A DNA stretch of 37,503 nucleotides from Natronomicrosphaera sp040876735 (GCA_040876735.1 JBBDPC010000021.1:1-37503); one strand, 5' to 3'; shown: positions 16,254 to 25,728, counted from the stretch's first letter. A program made the numbers and translations. The notes: generated by a model not told the origin, from the letters alone.

Positions 16254-18656
16254 ATGTTTCGCCGCTGCATTGCCTGTTTCGCCGCCAGTCTTCTGATGGC
16301 CATCGCCGCCTGCTCCGGCCCCCAACCGGAGGGAGACGGCGCTTCCGCTTCTGTGCCTGCGAAAGAGGCATCTCCTGAAGTCGTCGTGCAGTTCGATCCT
16401 GAAAGCACCAGCACCTCCGTCGGCGATCCCATGTTCCTGATGCCGGAAGGGGCCACGATTCCGGAACAGCCGGACGCGGATCTCACTTACGCCTGGTCGG
16501 CCACGGGGCCCGGCGAAGTCAGCTTCGCCATGCCCAACCGCGCCCGCACCAACGCGGTCTTTCCGGTCGCTGGCAGCTATACGGTGACGCTTACGGTCGA
16601 AGGCGCGGGCGCATCGGGCAGCGCATCGCTGACGGTGGAAGCCCGTGCGAAGCGCCGTCTGGAACTGCTGGCCCCTGAGGGCGGCGAATCCTTCGAGCCA
16701 GGCGAGGTGGTGCAGATCCGCTGGAGCGCCAATGAAGTGGAGGAGGTCTGGCTGCTTTTCTCCGACAACGGCGGTGCCTCCTGGCGCCAGATCGCTCGGC
16801 CCGTCGACGATGAAGACCCACGGTGGGGCAACTTTTCATGGACGGTCCCGAACGTGGCGTCGGACAAGGCGCAGGTCGCCCTGCGCGCGTACATCGGCGA
16901 GGGCTACTTCCGTTCGCAGCCGTTCACCATCCACGGCTCGCTGCCGCCGGAACCGGTGCCATCGGCGAGAGACCGGCGTCCGGACACCACGCTGGCTGAT
17001 GCGCGCAGCCTGCTGGGACCAGCGGCCGATTCTGCCAGGATCCTGGCCCAGCACGGCCGCAGGATCGTCCGCATCGATGTGGCCACCGGCGAACAGACGG
17101 TGCTGGCGGAAGTGTCCGAGGACGCCGCCGACGACATGAGCCGCGCCTGGTGGTCGCCGGACGGCAGCCGGGTGGTCTATGCTGCCGGGGGCAAGGCCTA
17201 CTTGGTGGACGCCGGCGGCGGCACGCCGCAGCGCGTGCTGGAAGACCGCGAGCAAGTGCACGATCCGAACTGGTGGCGCGATCCCGATACCGGCCAGGAC
17301 TGGATCGTCTATGCCACCAGCGGTGGAAAGTTCCGGTACGCCGAAAAAGACCAGGAGCCGCACGGCGCCACGTTCCGCACCAACTTCGCCACCGGCGAGA
17401 CGGTGCGCCTGGCGGATGTGCCCGGCGACGGCGGACTGTCGATCGATGGCGCGTTCCTGGCCGAAGCCTACGGCGACGTGCTCATGGTCAACACCGCCAG
17501 TCAGGAGGCCTACCTGCTCAATGACGGCGAACAGGGCTGCAATGGCACAATCAGCCCGGATAACACCTGCAGGATCATGCATCTGGCGCTGCCGCACGAC
17601 TGGATTCACATTCGCGACCGTTTCGACCGCCCCCTGCGGCGGATTGAAATTCCCGAAGGTTCCGAAGAATGGCAGACGCCGCGCTGGTCGAATCATCCCG
17701 ACTGGGCCATGGCCATCCTTCGCTACGGTGGCGAGTATTATCTGGCGCTGGTGCGCATCTCCGACAGCGAAATTGTCGTGCTGGGCGATCTTGGCGTTGG
17801 CTGGCGTTCGCCCCATCTGTGGCTGGAAGGCGTCGATCGGCCGGAGGAGGGCGAGGATGCCCATGCCCGCTGGCAGGCGCTCGCGCCGGATGCAGCGCTG
17901 GAGCAGGGCAGGGCGGAGTTGGAACGCCTGAAGTCGGTGAATGATCCGTTCCTGCGCCGTGGCGGGTTGCGTGCGCTGGTCGAACGCCTGCCCGAGACGC
18001 CGGTGGCCGCCGCCGCGCGCGAGGCGCTGGACGATCCGGCGCTGAGCCGGGAACTGGAAGCCGCGCGCCTGGCCCGAGAGGTGGAAATCCTTACGCGCCA
18101 GCTCGCGCCGGTGGACGGTGAGGCCCATTGGAGCAACGACGCCTGGAAGCAGCGCAACGCCGCGACGATCGCCCGGATCGTTCCGCTGCTGGAGACGTTG
18201 CGCGCAGAGCATTCAGAGTCATTCGGATTGCGCCAAGCCGAGGCGTTGACCACCGCCTACGGCCTGCCGGTCAACGCCGAGCCGCCGCCGGCGCCGGGAA
18301 CGATCGAAGTCGAAGCGGTGCTGGAAGAGGTCTCGCCCGTGCCGCCTTTCCGCCAGATCGCGCCCTACCGCGAAGTGATTACGCTGGCGCGCTACCGGGT
18401 CGTGCGGGTGATCGACGGCAGCTACGACGAGGAAGAAATCGCCGTAGGTTTTTGGGGCATGCGCGACGCCGAGCACACGCCGGTCACCGATTGGGAAGCC
18501 GGCAAGCGCCAGACCCTGCGTCTGGTCCCGCTGATGAGCCTGCCCGAACTGGGCCAGCAGCAGCAGGTCAGCGCCGCCGTGCCCCTCGAACTGGAACCCT
18601 ACTGGGCCGTCACCATCGATGGCAATCCCACCGACCCCGCGCCGCCCTCGCGGTAG
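16254..18656 (+). CDS. Propeller lipoprotein with PKD domain and shared C-terminal domain
   Basis: An 800-residue lipoprotein: signal LLMAIAAC with lipobox Cys20. Residues about 45-135 are PKD-like (DLTYAWSATGPGEV, FPVAGSYTVTLTVEG). Residues about 136-230 resemble an Ig-like domain (LELLAPEGGESFEPGEVVQI). A TolB/WD40-type propeller follows (AWWSPDGSRVVYAAGG, GCNGTISPDNTCRIMH, RWSNHPDWAMAILRYGGE). A Glu/Ala/Arg-rich helical stretch (about 545-660) precedes the final domain at about 683-790 (IEVEAVLEEVSPVPP, WGMRDAEHTPVTDWEAGKR, LRLVP), which matches the ends of the AlgJ-like and lectin proteins. The likely location is outer-membrane or surface. The chain of domains suggests a binding or scaffold role in the polysaccharide module; no enzyme activity is evident. 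Confidence 0.84.
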   Translation: MFRRCIACFAASLLMAIAACSGPQPEGDGASASVPAKEASPEVVVQFDPESTSTSVGDPMFLMPEGATIPEQPDADLTYAWSATGPGEVSFAMPNRARTNAVFPVAGSYTVTLTVEGAGASGSASLTVEARAKRRLELLAPEGGESFEPGEVVQIRWSANEVEEVWLLFSDNGGASWRQIARPVDDEDPRWGNFSWTVPNVASDKAQVALRAYIGEGYFRSQPFTIHGSLPPEPVPSARDRRPDTTLADARSLLGPAADSARILAQHGRRIVRIDVATGEQTVLAEVSEDAADDMSRAWWSPDGSRVVYAAGGKAYLVDAGGGTPQRVLEDREQVHDPNWWRDPDTGQDWIVYATSGGKFRYAEKDQEPHGATFRTNFATGETVRLADVPGDGGLSIDGAFLAEAYGDVLMVNTASQEAYLLNDGEQGCNGTISPDNTCRIMHLALPHDWIHIRDRFDRPLRRIEIPEGSEEWQTPRWSNHPDWAMAILRYGGEYYLALVRISDSEIVVLGDLGVGWRSPHLWLEGVDRPEEGEDAHARWQALAPDAALEQGRAELERLKSVNDPFLRRGGLRALVERLPETPVAAAAREALDDPALSRELEAARLAREVEILTRQLAPVDGEAHWSNDAWKQRNAATIARIVPLLETLRAEHSESFGLRQAEALTTAYGLPVNAEPPPAPGTIEVEAVLEEVSPVPPFRQIAPYREVITLARYRVVRVIDGSYDEEEIAVGFWGMRDAEHTPVTDWEAGKRQTLRLVPLMSLPELGQQQQVSAAVPLELEPYWAVTIDGNPTDPAPPSR

Positions 18657-18781
18657 CAGGCCGTTGAGAAAGGGCTTTGACGGCGAAGGAAGAAAATGGG
18701 CCGGGCGACATGACACCGACACCGGGATGCCAACAGTCTCAATCCTTCGACGTCTGAATCGAAACCCAAGGGAGCCTTTCC

Positions 18782-20542
18782 ATGAAGAACCGGATGATGA
18801 AGCTCGCGTTCGCACTTGGTCTAACCGGGGCGATGGCGGCCCCGGCCCTCGCGCTGGACAACCACGGTGGCGGGGCCGAGACGCCGCCCATGGGTGTGAA
18901 CCCCTTCAACAGCCACCAGGGCCGCCTCTGGAACCAGCAGCGCTGGCTGCTCACCGCCGAGGCCGTGGCCCGCAACGGCATGAAGGAGGCGGGCTACATC
19001 TACATCAACAACGACTGTGGCACCTGGGCCTCCGAGACAAGCCCTGAAGGGCACACGGTGGGCCTGCGGAATGAAAACGACCGGATCATTGTCCACGAGT
19101 TCATCCCCGACGGCCTGCCCTACGTGGGCGACTACATCCACGACCTCGACCTGAAGATCGGCTACTACGTGATGCCGGCGATCATCGAACAGACGGCCGA
19201 GCGCGGCACGATCGAGAAGGACTTCCAGGCCTTCGCCGACTGGGGCGCGGACTTCATCAAGTGGGACGCGTGGATGGACTCGGAAGAAGAGGACTTCGTG
19301 CGGGCGGCGGAGGTGATCGAGAGCCTGGACCGGCCGATCGTGTTCAGCGTCCACGGCCGCCACGGGCCGGCCTTCGGCCACATGTGGCGGACCGGCGCCG
19401 ACATCGACGGCGAGTGGCGGTACATCCTGAGTTCGATCAACCCCCTCGCCGAGGGCGCCGGCCAGCCCGGCGGCTGGCCCGACCCGGACATGCTTGAAGT
19501 GGGTCACCTCGACAACATGGACGAAGAACAGTCCCACTTCAGCCTCTGGTGCGTCAGCTCTTCGCCGCTGCTGGCCGGCAACGACGTGCGGTCGATGTTC
19601 CACGACGTCCAGTCGGTGCTGCTGAACACCGAGGCGATCGCCGTCAACCAGGACATCAGCTTCGCCGAGATGGCGGACAACCCTTTCGGCTCGGGCAAGC
19701 GCGTCCGGTATACCGACAACATGCAGCTCTGGGTCAAGCCCCTCGAGGGCAACGTCCGGGCCGTGCTGCTGGTGAACACCGGCGAGAGTGATCAGGAGCT
19801 GAGCGTGAGCTGGTCCGAGGCCGGCCTGCCCGAGGGCGAGGCGCAGGTGCGTGACCTCTGGGCCCACGAGAACCTCGGCGGCTTCACCAACCGCTACGCG
19901 GCGCAAGTGCCCCCGCACGGCTGCAAGTTTCTCAAGATCGTGCCCGGCAGTGAACCGATGGCCGAGCCCGAGCCGACGTGGTTCCCCGCCCCGGAAGCCC
20001 CCACACCCATCCAGCCGCTGGCGCGTGACGGCTGGAGCATCGAGACGAATCTGGGCAACGGGCAAGAGTACATCGATGGCGACGCCAGCACGCCGGCGAT
20101 GGTCTCGGGCGGGCAGAACCCGAACGTGCTGACGATCGACATGCAGGAGTCGCAGACCTTCAACACGGTGCTCCTGAACTCGAGGTACACCGGCGAGCTG
20201 AATGCGCTTCGGCCTTACACCGTCTACGCCTCGGCGCACGAGATGGAGGTGCACGTCTCGGAGGATGGCGAGAGCTGGAAGCAGGTCTACGACGGGTTCA
20301 TCGGCCCGAACAACTACGGCGCGTTCACCTTCGAGGACCAGACCGCGCGGTACGTGCGGATCGTCCACGCCCTGTCCGAGGGCACGCAGGGGGGGCCGGG
20401 CAGCGACCTGGACTACCAGCCCTTTGGGCCCGGGGAAGGCCAGGTGACCGAGATCAAGGTCGCCCAGGTGGAGGAGCTGCCCGAGGCGTTCGAGCCCGGC
20501 GCCGGCCCCGACACCGACGTGGTCCACCCGCCGCTGGACTGA
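18782..20542 (+). CDS. GH27 alpha-galactosidase-type hydrolase with F5/8 type C domain (copy 1)
   Basis: A 586-residue exported protein, AAGGGAG 7 bases before the start, signal peptide ending APALA. The GH27 barrel is recognisable by ETPPMG at the first strand, DFIKWDA with the likely nucleophile D162, MWRTGADID with the likely acid/base D207, WPDPDML, HFSLWCVSSSPLLAGNDVR and NTEAIAVNQD. Family members usually read MGWNSWN and KYD, so MGVNPFN and KWD are unusual. A C-terminal beta-sandwich of the discoidin/CBM32 kind begins near residue 420 (FNTVLLNS, YTVYAS, VHVSEDGESWKQVYDG, ARYVRIVHAL). It is a direct paralogue of the gene at 25729 and includes a 144-base stretch identical to it. It probably releases alpha-galactose from a polymer outside the cytoplasm. 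No CACGTG operator precedes it; it may be read through from the lipoprotein gene 125 bases upstream. Confidence 0.92.
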   Translation: MKNRMMKLAFALGLTGAMAAPALALDNHGGGAETPPMGVNPFNSHQGRLWNQQRWLLTAEAVARNGMKEAGYIYINNDCGTWASETSPEGHTVGLRNENDRIIVHEFIPDGLPYVGDYIHDLDLKIGYYVMPAIIEQTAERGTIEKDFQAFADWGADFIKWDAWMDSEEEDFVRAAEVIESLDRPIVFSVHGRHGPAFGHMWRTGADIDGEWRYILSSINPLAEGAGQPGGWPDPDMLEVGHLDNMDEEQSHFSLWCVSSSPLLAGNDVRSMFHDVQSVLLNTEAIAVNQDISFAEMADNPFGSGKRVRYTDNMQLWVKPLEGNVRAVLLVNTGESDQELSVSWSEAGLPEGEAQVRDLWAHENLGGFTNRYAAQVPPHGCKFLKIVPGSEPMAEPEPTWFPAPEAPTPIQPLARDGWSIETNLGNGQEYIDGDASTPAMVSGGQNPNVLTIDMQESQTFNTVLLNSRYTGELNALRPYTVYASAHEMEVHVSEDGESWKQVYDGFIGPNNYGAFTFEDQTARYVRIVHALSEGTQGGPGSDLDYQPFGPGEGQVTEIKVAQVEELPEAFEPGAGPDTDVVHPPLD

Positions 20543-20571
20543 GCGACCCGCGAACGGTCAAATACCAACCC

Positions 20572-20625
20572 ACGACCGGCGTGAGCGAGGCAGCGAACCT
20601 GCCGCGCCCGCGCTGGTCGTTTTTT
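20572..20625 (+). terminator. Intrinsic terminator of GH27 copy 1
   Basis: Outer arms ACGACCGGCG (20572-20581) and CGCTGGTCGT (20611-20620) pair over 10 bases with one wobble, followed by TTTTTT. An inner hairpin, GGCAG-CGAAC-CTGCC, sits inside the loop. The same inner hairpin is kept in the terminator of GH27 copy 2. Confidence 0.85.
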
Positions 20626-20690
20626 ACACCCTGGCAGAAGCGGTTATGGCTTGCTGATCGATCGGACCCCACACGAGGGACGGGCTCATG

Positions 20691-22523
20691 CTATGCATTG
20701 ACCGCTTCAGCGGCCGCGGCCTCGGCGGAGGCCTGCGGACCCAACTCGTGCAGGGCGAACTGCTTGGCGGGCAAGTCTGCCGACCATGTCTCGCCGAACG
20801 CCTCGACTTCGACCGAAACCGGGTGGGCGCGGTGGTTGAGCAGCATCACCGCCTGCCGGTGCGCGCCGTCGCTCAGGCGTGTAGCCTGCACGCCGCGATC
20901 GGAGATTCTGATCGCCGGCTCGTAGTCTGCCAGGCCCAGCAACTCCGCCCATACCCCGGCGAGGGTCTCGTCCACCTCCGGGAAGTCGACCTGCTCCAGG
21001 GGCAGCACGCACTGAACGAGCCGGCCCTGCCCACGGCGGGTGAGCAGCACGTGTGGCATGTCGCCCGACGCGGCCGCCACGGTCACCGAATCGTCCATCG
21101 GCTCGAGAATCGACATCGGGTAGGGAACCGCTGCGGTCGGTATGGAAAGTCGCTGTTCGCCCAGCGCCAGTTCCATCTGGTCGGGCATGGGGTACACATC
21201 GACATGTCGCGTACGGCTGACCCGCTCCCAGTGGTGGCCGCAACTGCGGAACATCAGGTTGACGAGGATGACCCGGCCGCCCGCGTCGAGGTAGGCCTCC
21301 AGCTCGCGCTGCTCCTGGATTCCCAGGTCGCCATAGGGCACGATCAGGAGGCGGTAGCGGTCGTCGATGGCGCAGGTCACCTCGGGCGTGACGCCGTTGG
21401 CCAGCAGGTTCAGGTACGCCGAGGGCAGGCCGCGGAGGAAGGTCGAGGCCCCGCGCTTGTAGCTTTGGGGTGTGTAGATCGCGACATCGGCGGGCGCCGG
21501 GCGCAGATCGGGGTTGGCGAGGATGAAGTCGCGCAGGTCATCGTAGCCCTTCGCCCAGGCTTTGGGCTCGAGGTCGGTGTCGACGTAGCCCATGGCGGTC
21601 TCGAACGGCTCGCGCTGGTACGGCGGCTCCTCGTTGGTGAAGTCGCGCCAGCACCAGTAGAGAAAGCCGTTGGCGCCGGCGAGGTAGCTGGCGGTGGAGG
21701 CGGCACGCACGAATCCCTCCACGTGCGGGCCGTCACCGCCCATGGCGCTGCCGTACTCCTCCCGCATCACCGGCCCGTAGGCGCGGACCCAGGCCGTGAG
21801 CGGCGCGAAGACCTGCGACGTGGTGGTGTTGCCCAGCCGGCCGGTCGTTAGCGGGGCGCTGAAGATCGGGTAGCCGTGGAGGCTGAAGCAGTCCAGCTCG
21901 CAGGCCTCGTAGCTCCACCCGCGTTGGACCCAGATGCAGCCGTCGCCGTTGATCACCAGCGTGTCCGGCCGGCCGCGCCGGATCGCCTCGCGTAGCCCGC
22001 CGGTCCAGGTTCGCACCGCCTCGTCATCAACATCGCCCTGGCAGAGGTCGATCTCATTGGCCAGGTCGATCATCAGGATGTTCGGGCAGTCGACCAGCGC
22101 GCGGGCCGCGGCCGTGGCGAGGCGATTCATCGCCGCCTGCATGGCGGGATCCGCGATCTGGTTGCGTCCGGCGCGCCAACTCGGGTCGTGGTTCATCCCG
22201 CTCATCCACCCCTGGAACAAAGTGGGCACGACCCAGAGGCCATGGCGGGCGGCGGCCTGGCAGACCTGGCCGAGCCGGTCGAGCATGGCCTCGTCGATGC
22301 GGTCCTCGGCCGGCTGGAAGTGCTCCCACAGCAGGAACAGGCGGGCGGTGTTGTAGCCACGGTCGACCATGGCGGCGAAGTCCTGCTCCCACTCGCGGAG
22401 GTCGAACTGCTGCCAGCAGTTGACGCCGCTGCGGCTGGGCCAGGTGTTGAACCCGATGGGCCAGAACGGCTCGCCGTCGATGCGGAAGTAGCCGGACTCC
22501 AGAGTGACGCGTGGGTGGGGCAT
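20691..22523 (-). CDS. GH5-like (clan A) glycoside hydrolase, cytoplasmic
   Basis: A 610-residue protein with no signal peptide. The ATG at 22523 is chosen because earlier in-frame starts overlap the kinase gene. The N-terminal barrel shows GEPFWPIGFNTWPSRSG, GYNTARLFLLWEHFQP, MIDLANEID (likely acid/base E157 after Asn), FSLHGYP and VMREEYGSA (likely nucleophile E256), YWCWRDF near the last strand: the layout of GH5 and related clan A enzymes such as beta-mannanases. A second region from about residue 350 (VAIYTPQSYKRG, LLIVPYGD, LEAYLDAGGRVILVNL) resembles the glutamine-amidotransferase-like domain found in beta-galactosidases and related hydrolases. It ends a minus-strand operon with D-lyxose isomerase and FGGY kinase. 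The lack of a signal suggests it acts on imported oligosaccharides. Substrate not certain. Confidence 0.78.
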   Translation of the reverse strand: MPHPRVTLESGYFRIDGEPFWPIGFNTWPSRSGVNCWQQFDLREWEQDFAAMVDRGYNTARLFLLWEHFQPAEDRIDEAMLDRLGQVCQAAARHGLWVVPTLFQGWMSGMNHDPSWRAGRNQIADPAMQAAMNRLATAAARALVDCPNILMIDLANEIDLCQGDVDDEAVRTWTGGLREAIRRGRPDTLVINGDGCIWVQRGWSYEACELDCFSLHGYPIFSAPLTTGRLGNTTTSQVFAPLTAWVRAYGPVMREEYGSAMGGDGPHVEGFVRAASTASYLAGANGFLYWCWRDFTNEEPPYQREPFETAMGYVDTDLEPKAWAKGYDDLRDFILANPDLRPAPADVAIYTPQSYKRGASTFLRGLPSAYLNLLANGVTPEVTCAIDDRYRLLIVPYGDLGIQEQRELEAYLDAGGRVILVNLMFRSCGHHWERVSRTRHVDVYPMPDQMELALGEQRLSIPTAAVPYPMSILEPMDDSVTVAAASGDMPHVLLTRRGQGRLVQCVLPLEQVDFPEVDETLAGVWAELLGLADYEPAIRISDRGVQATRLSDGAHRQAVMLLNHRAHPVSVEVEAFGETWSADLPAKQFALHELGPQASAEAAAAEAVNA

Positions 22524-22548
22524 TGGGGGGATCCAGATGGTGCGCGTG

Positions 22549-24072
22549 TTATTCTGCCGACCGCGCGGAGGCAGCGACACGCCGAGTCACGCCGCGCACC
22601 GCGGGATACAAAGCCTGGTAGGCCTCGAACTTCTCGTCGTAGGCCGCCGCCCGCGCCGGGTCCGGCTCGAACGGACGGCCTGGGGTCACCCACCGCCGGG
22701 CCAGCGTGCGGACCGGCTCGCCCGTGGCCGCCGAGGTCGCGAGCACCGCGCCGCCGAGGCAGCCGGCCTCGGTGACGCTGACCGTGGCGAGGGGCCGACC
22801 CAGCACGTCCGCCTTGAGTTGCATCCATCGCTCGCTCCGCGCCCCGCCGCCAATGACCCGCAACTCGCCCACATCGATGCCCGAGCCGGCCATCAGTTCG
22901 AGGTTCAGCCGCATCTCCAGGGCCACCCCCTCCAGCAGCCCGCGGAGCACTTCGCCTGCACTGGTTGTCAGCCGCAGGCCCACGACGGCCCCAGGCGTGT
23001 CGGTGTCGAAATATGGCGTGCCCGAGGCGGTGAAGTAGGGCAGCGTCAGCAGGCTGGTGGGCTCGGTCGGCATCCGCTCGAGCAGCACCTGGTAGGCGCT
23101 CACGCCTCGGCGCTCAGCCTCGGCAACCTCAGCGGTCCCGAAGCGGTCGCGGTACCACTGCAGCAGGTTCCCGCCGGCGAGGCTGAACGCCACCGTCGTG
23201 GCCATGCCCGGCACGGTGAAGTCGTAGGTCGCCAGGTTCGCCTCGCGCAGTTGGTCGCTGAATCGGAGCCGAGGCAGGGCCGGGCAGATGCACTCGACCG
23301 TGCCGGTGGCATACATCGCCACCCCCGGGTCCACCACGCCGGCACCGAGGGCCCCGCAGGGCTGGTCGTGACCGCCGGCGACCACCAGCGCCCCCGGCGC
23401 CAAGCCCAGCGGCTCGGCCACTGCCCGGCTCAGCTCGCCCACCACCTCGCCGGAGGCCAGCGGCCGGGCCAGACAGCCCGCGTCCAGCGTCAGCTCGTTC
23501 AGGATCGGTCGCGACCAGGCGTGCCGGGTCACGTCGAAGAGCATCGTCCGCCCGGCCAGCGGCCAACTCATCGCCGGCTCCAGCCCCAGCCGAAGGTGCA
23601 GCAGGTCTTCCAGGCACAGCACCCGGCGGGTGCGCGCCCAGAGCTCGGGCCGGTGCTCACGCAGCCACAGTAGCTTGAACAACGAGAACATCGGGTGGGC
23701 CGTGTGCCCGGTGATGCGATAGAGCCGGTCTTGCCCGAAGTTTCCGACCCACGGCCCGATCAGCCCCGCGGCCCGGGTGTCGGAGGAAACCATCGCCCGG
23801 CACAGCGGCCGGTCCTGCCCGTCCATCGCCACAAACGCCTCGCCCTGGCTGGCGACGCCGATCGCCCGCACCGGCTCGCCCGCCGCCCCGGCCGCCTCGG
23901 CGATCACCTCGAAGCACCGCGCGGTGACCTCGTCGCTGTCCAGCTCCGCCTGTGCCGGAGCGGGGTGGTGCAACGGGTACTCGCGGTGGGCCTGCGCAAG
24001 CACCGCGCCGTCGGCGTCGAAGGCGACGGCTTTGCAGACGGTGGTCCCGATGTCCAGTCCCAGGCAGGCCAT
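22549..24072 (-). CDS. FGGY-family carbohydrate kinase (xylulokinase-like)
   Basis: A 507-residue cytoplasmic sugar kinase. The N-terminal ATP-site motif LGLDIGTTVCKAVAFD, SQGEAFVAMDGQDRPL, GGHDQPCGALG with the likely catalytic base D236, and the C-terminal RVIGGGARSERWMQLKADVLGRP and EAGCLGGAVLA are FGGY features. GGGAG lies about 8 bases before the start. It lies 18 bases after the D-lyxose isomerase gene, so the pair is translated together. If the isomerase acts on D-lyxose, this would be a D-xylulose kinase; if it acts on D-mannose, the kinase would have to take D-fructose. The family includes both kinds, so the substrate is left open. Confidence 0.9.
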   Translation of the reverse strand: MACLGLDIGTTVCKAVAFDADGAVLAQAHREYPLHHPAPAQAELDSDEVTARCFEVIAEAAGAAGEPVRAIGVASQGEAFVAMDGQDRPLCRAMVSSDTRAAGLIGPWVGNFGQDRLYRITGHTAHPMFSLFKLLWLREHRPELWARTRRVLCLEDLLHLRLGLEPAMSWPLAGRTMLFDVTRHAWSRPILNELTLDAGCLARPLASGEVVGELSRAVAEPLGLAPGALVVAGGHDQPCGALGAGVVDPGVAMYATGTVECICPALPRLRFSDQLREANLATYDFTVPGMATTVAFSLAGGNLLQWYRDRFGTAEVAEAERRGVSAYQVLLERMPTEPTSLLTLPYFTASGTPYFDTDTPGAVVGLRLTTSAGEVLRGLLEGVALEMRLNLELMAGSGIDVGELRVIGGGARSERWMQLKADVLGRPLATVSVTEAGCLGGAVLATSAATGEPVRTLARRWVTPGRPFEPDPARAAAYDEKFEAYQALYPAVRGVTRRVAASARSAE

Positions 24073-24090
24073 GCAGCGCTCCCGGCCCGG

Positions 24091-24783
24091 TCAGGCGTGG
24101 GGATAGTAGTCCGTGTAGTCGTTGTAAAGCAGGTGCAGCGGCGGCTCGTCCGCCTCGATGACGGGGAACCGGCCCACGGGCTCGTGGAACTTGTTGTCGG
24201 TGTGGTCGTCGTTGACGCGACTGACCTCCCCCACCAGCACCGGTGCTCCTTCGGCCCAGAACTTGTGCCAAAGCCGCTGCGGCAGCGTCACCGACTCGCC
24301 GGGGGCAAGCCGCAACGTGCCGCCCGCCGGCAGCCGACGCCGCACACCGTCGCAGCTCACCGTCACCTCACTGTCCGCAAGGCCCGCACCGTCCTCGGTC
24401 GCGTTCCAGAGCTGGATCACCAACTCGCCACCACCGCGGTTGATGATGTCTTCCATTTTCTGATGGTGGTAGTGCGTGGGCGTGACCTGGCCTACTCCCG
24501 TGATGAGGACCTTCTCGCCGTAGTGCTTGCCCAGCGGGTTCTTCAGATCGGCGAGAGTGCCGTTGCGGATCGTGAACAGGAACAGCCCCACCCGCTCGAA
24601 CGCCCCCGATCCGAAGTCGGTGATGTCCCACCCGAGCTGCTGCTCGACGATCTCATGCGCTTCGGGCCCCTTGTCCCGCCACTGGTCCGGCGTCCAAGTG
24701 GCGAACGGCGGCAGCCGGAAGCTCTGCGCGTCCAGGAACGCGAGGGCGTCGCGCATGATCCGGTTGATCTCAGATCGCTTCAT
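24091..24783 (-). CDS. D-lyxose ketol-isomerase
   Basis: A 230-residue cupin enzyme. The whole length fits the D-lyxose isomerase family (formerly DUF1498): MKRSEINRIMRDALAFLDAQ, LPPFATWTPDQW, LGWDITDFGSGAFERVGLF, FTIRNG, TPTHYHHQKMEDIINRGGG with His and Glu metal ligands, LAPGESVTLPQRLWHKFWAEG (third His), and VNDDHTDNKFHEPVGRFPVIEADEPP. Members convert D-lyxose to D-xylulose and also D-mannose to D-fructose, using a divalent metal. AGGAGG lies 7 bases before the ATG. It is the first gene of the operon with the FGGY kinase and the GH5-like enzyme. Confidence 0.93.
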   Translation of the reverse strand: MKRSEINRIMRDALAFLDAQSFRLPPFATWTPDQWRDKGPEAHEIVEQQLGWDITDFGSGAFERVGLFLFTIRNGTLADLKNPLGKHYGEKVLITGVGQVTPTHYHHQKMEDIINRGGGELVIQLWNATEDGAGLADSEVTVSCDGVRRRLPAGGTLRLAPGESVTLPQRLWHKFWAEGAPVLVGEVSRVNDDHTDNKFHEPVGRFPVIEADEPPLHLLYNDYTDYYPHA

Positions 24784-25464
24784 TTTCGTCCTCCTGTTCC
24801 CCGGGAAGCATGGTGCGGCTCATCGGAGCGCACGACTCGTTCCGCCACTGGCTCCACGGATCGGCTGGAGCCGAGTTCCGCCACGGGTGCTGCTGGTGTT
24901 CTGCGTCCTGTTTGTTGGACCGGTAGAGTCGGCTGGCGGTCTGGCCGGCATCGCCACAGGCGTAGCCGTATTCAGACCGACTCAGGCACGGGCACGACGC
25001 CGGTTGCACGACGCGTTCGCGTTGGGTGGCGTTGGCAACCATGGTTCAAGCAGAGACCGTAAGGGCGAAAGAAGAAGTGATGGGATCGGGTGGCCCGATT
25101 CACGGGTCGTGCGCTGACCGTCAGCGCCGTGGTTAATGGTGTAACCGATCATCCCGGTTCGTGCCAAGTGGAAATCTTCAGATTGGCGTGCCCCTCGGGA
25201 GCCGGCTACAAGGCAACTGTGCCCGGCGACGACCGGCTGGGGCTGAGCATGGCGGTTCGTCACCGAGGAGTCACCACCTCCCCAACCTGCCCGCTTCCGT
25301 GGGGCGCTGCGGCTCATCGTCGCCGCCTTTTGCATCAGCTATCAAGGTCGCTCCGTAAGACCGGTGGCCACGGCGCCACGAATGATCAAGCAGGAGCTGG
25401 CGCGCACGCCGATCAGCCGACCGGTGCCATGTCGGCCGCGCAGACCGTGACGTGACGATGGGGC
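24784..25464. other. Long intergenic region without a recognised gene
   Basis: It separates the divergent D-lyxose isomerase operon and GH27 copy 2. Short open frames exist on both strands, including a 90-codon minus-strand frame ending at 24770 that overlaps the isomerase start, but none shows a family motif or a clear ribosome site. No CACGTG palindrome was found on the isomerase side. Confidence 0.5.
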
Positions 25465-25514
25465 TTGACACGCTGTGGGGGAACCTTTAGCCTTGGGTGG
25501 TTAAACGTGAAAGC
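25465..25514 (+). promoter_or_regulatory. Candidate promoter and degenerate CACGTG-type operator before GH27 copy 2
   Basis: TTGACA (25465-25470) and TAGCCT (25488-25493) are spaced 17 bases. GGTTAAACGTGAAAGC follows at 25499-25514; its right half matches the palindromes at 14988 and 36520 and its left half is degenerate. The leader to the GH27 start at 25729 is about 230 bases. Confidence 0.5.
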
Positions 25515-25728
25515 GAGTTGCCGGAACGGCGGCCATCCGCAAGGCAAGATGCTGCAGGAACCGGGTCGCTTGCGAGCTATAGCACGAATCACCAGCGATG
25601 CATGATCGGGCGGCACGGCGCGGCGGCGTCGCCCTTGGCGTTCGCCAGCGAGCCCCGCCAGTTTACGCCCTGAAACCACAACCTCACTGCTCACAGGTCT
25701 GATATCGAAACCCCCAGGGAGTGTTTCA

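Noticed and set aside
24770..25042. 90-codon minus-strand frame overlapping the start of the D-lyxose isomerase
   Set aside because: The overlap would fit translational coupling, but there is no family motif and no clear ribosome site at its start. Left unannotated.
25090..25455. 121-codon plus-strand frame between the isomerase operon and GH27 copy 2
   Set aside because: No motif, unusual composition, and competing frames of similar length on the other strand.
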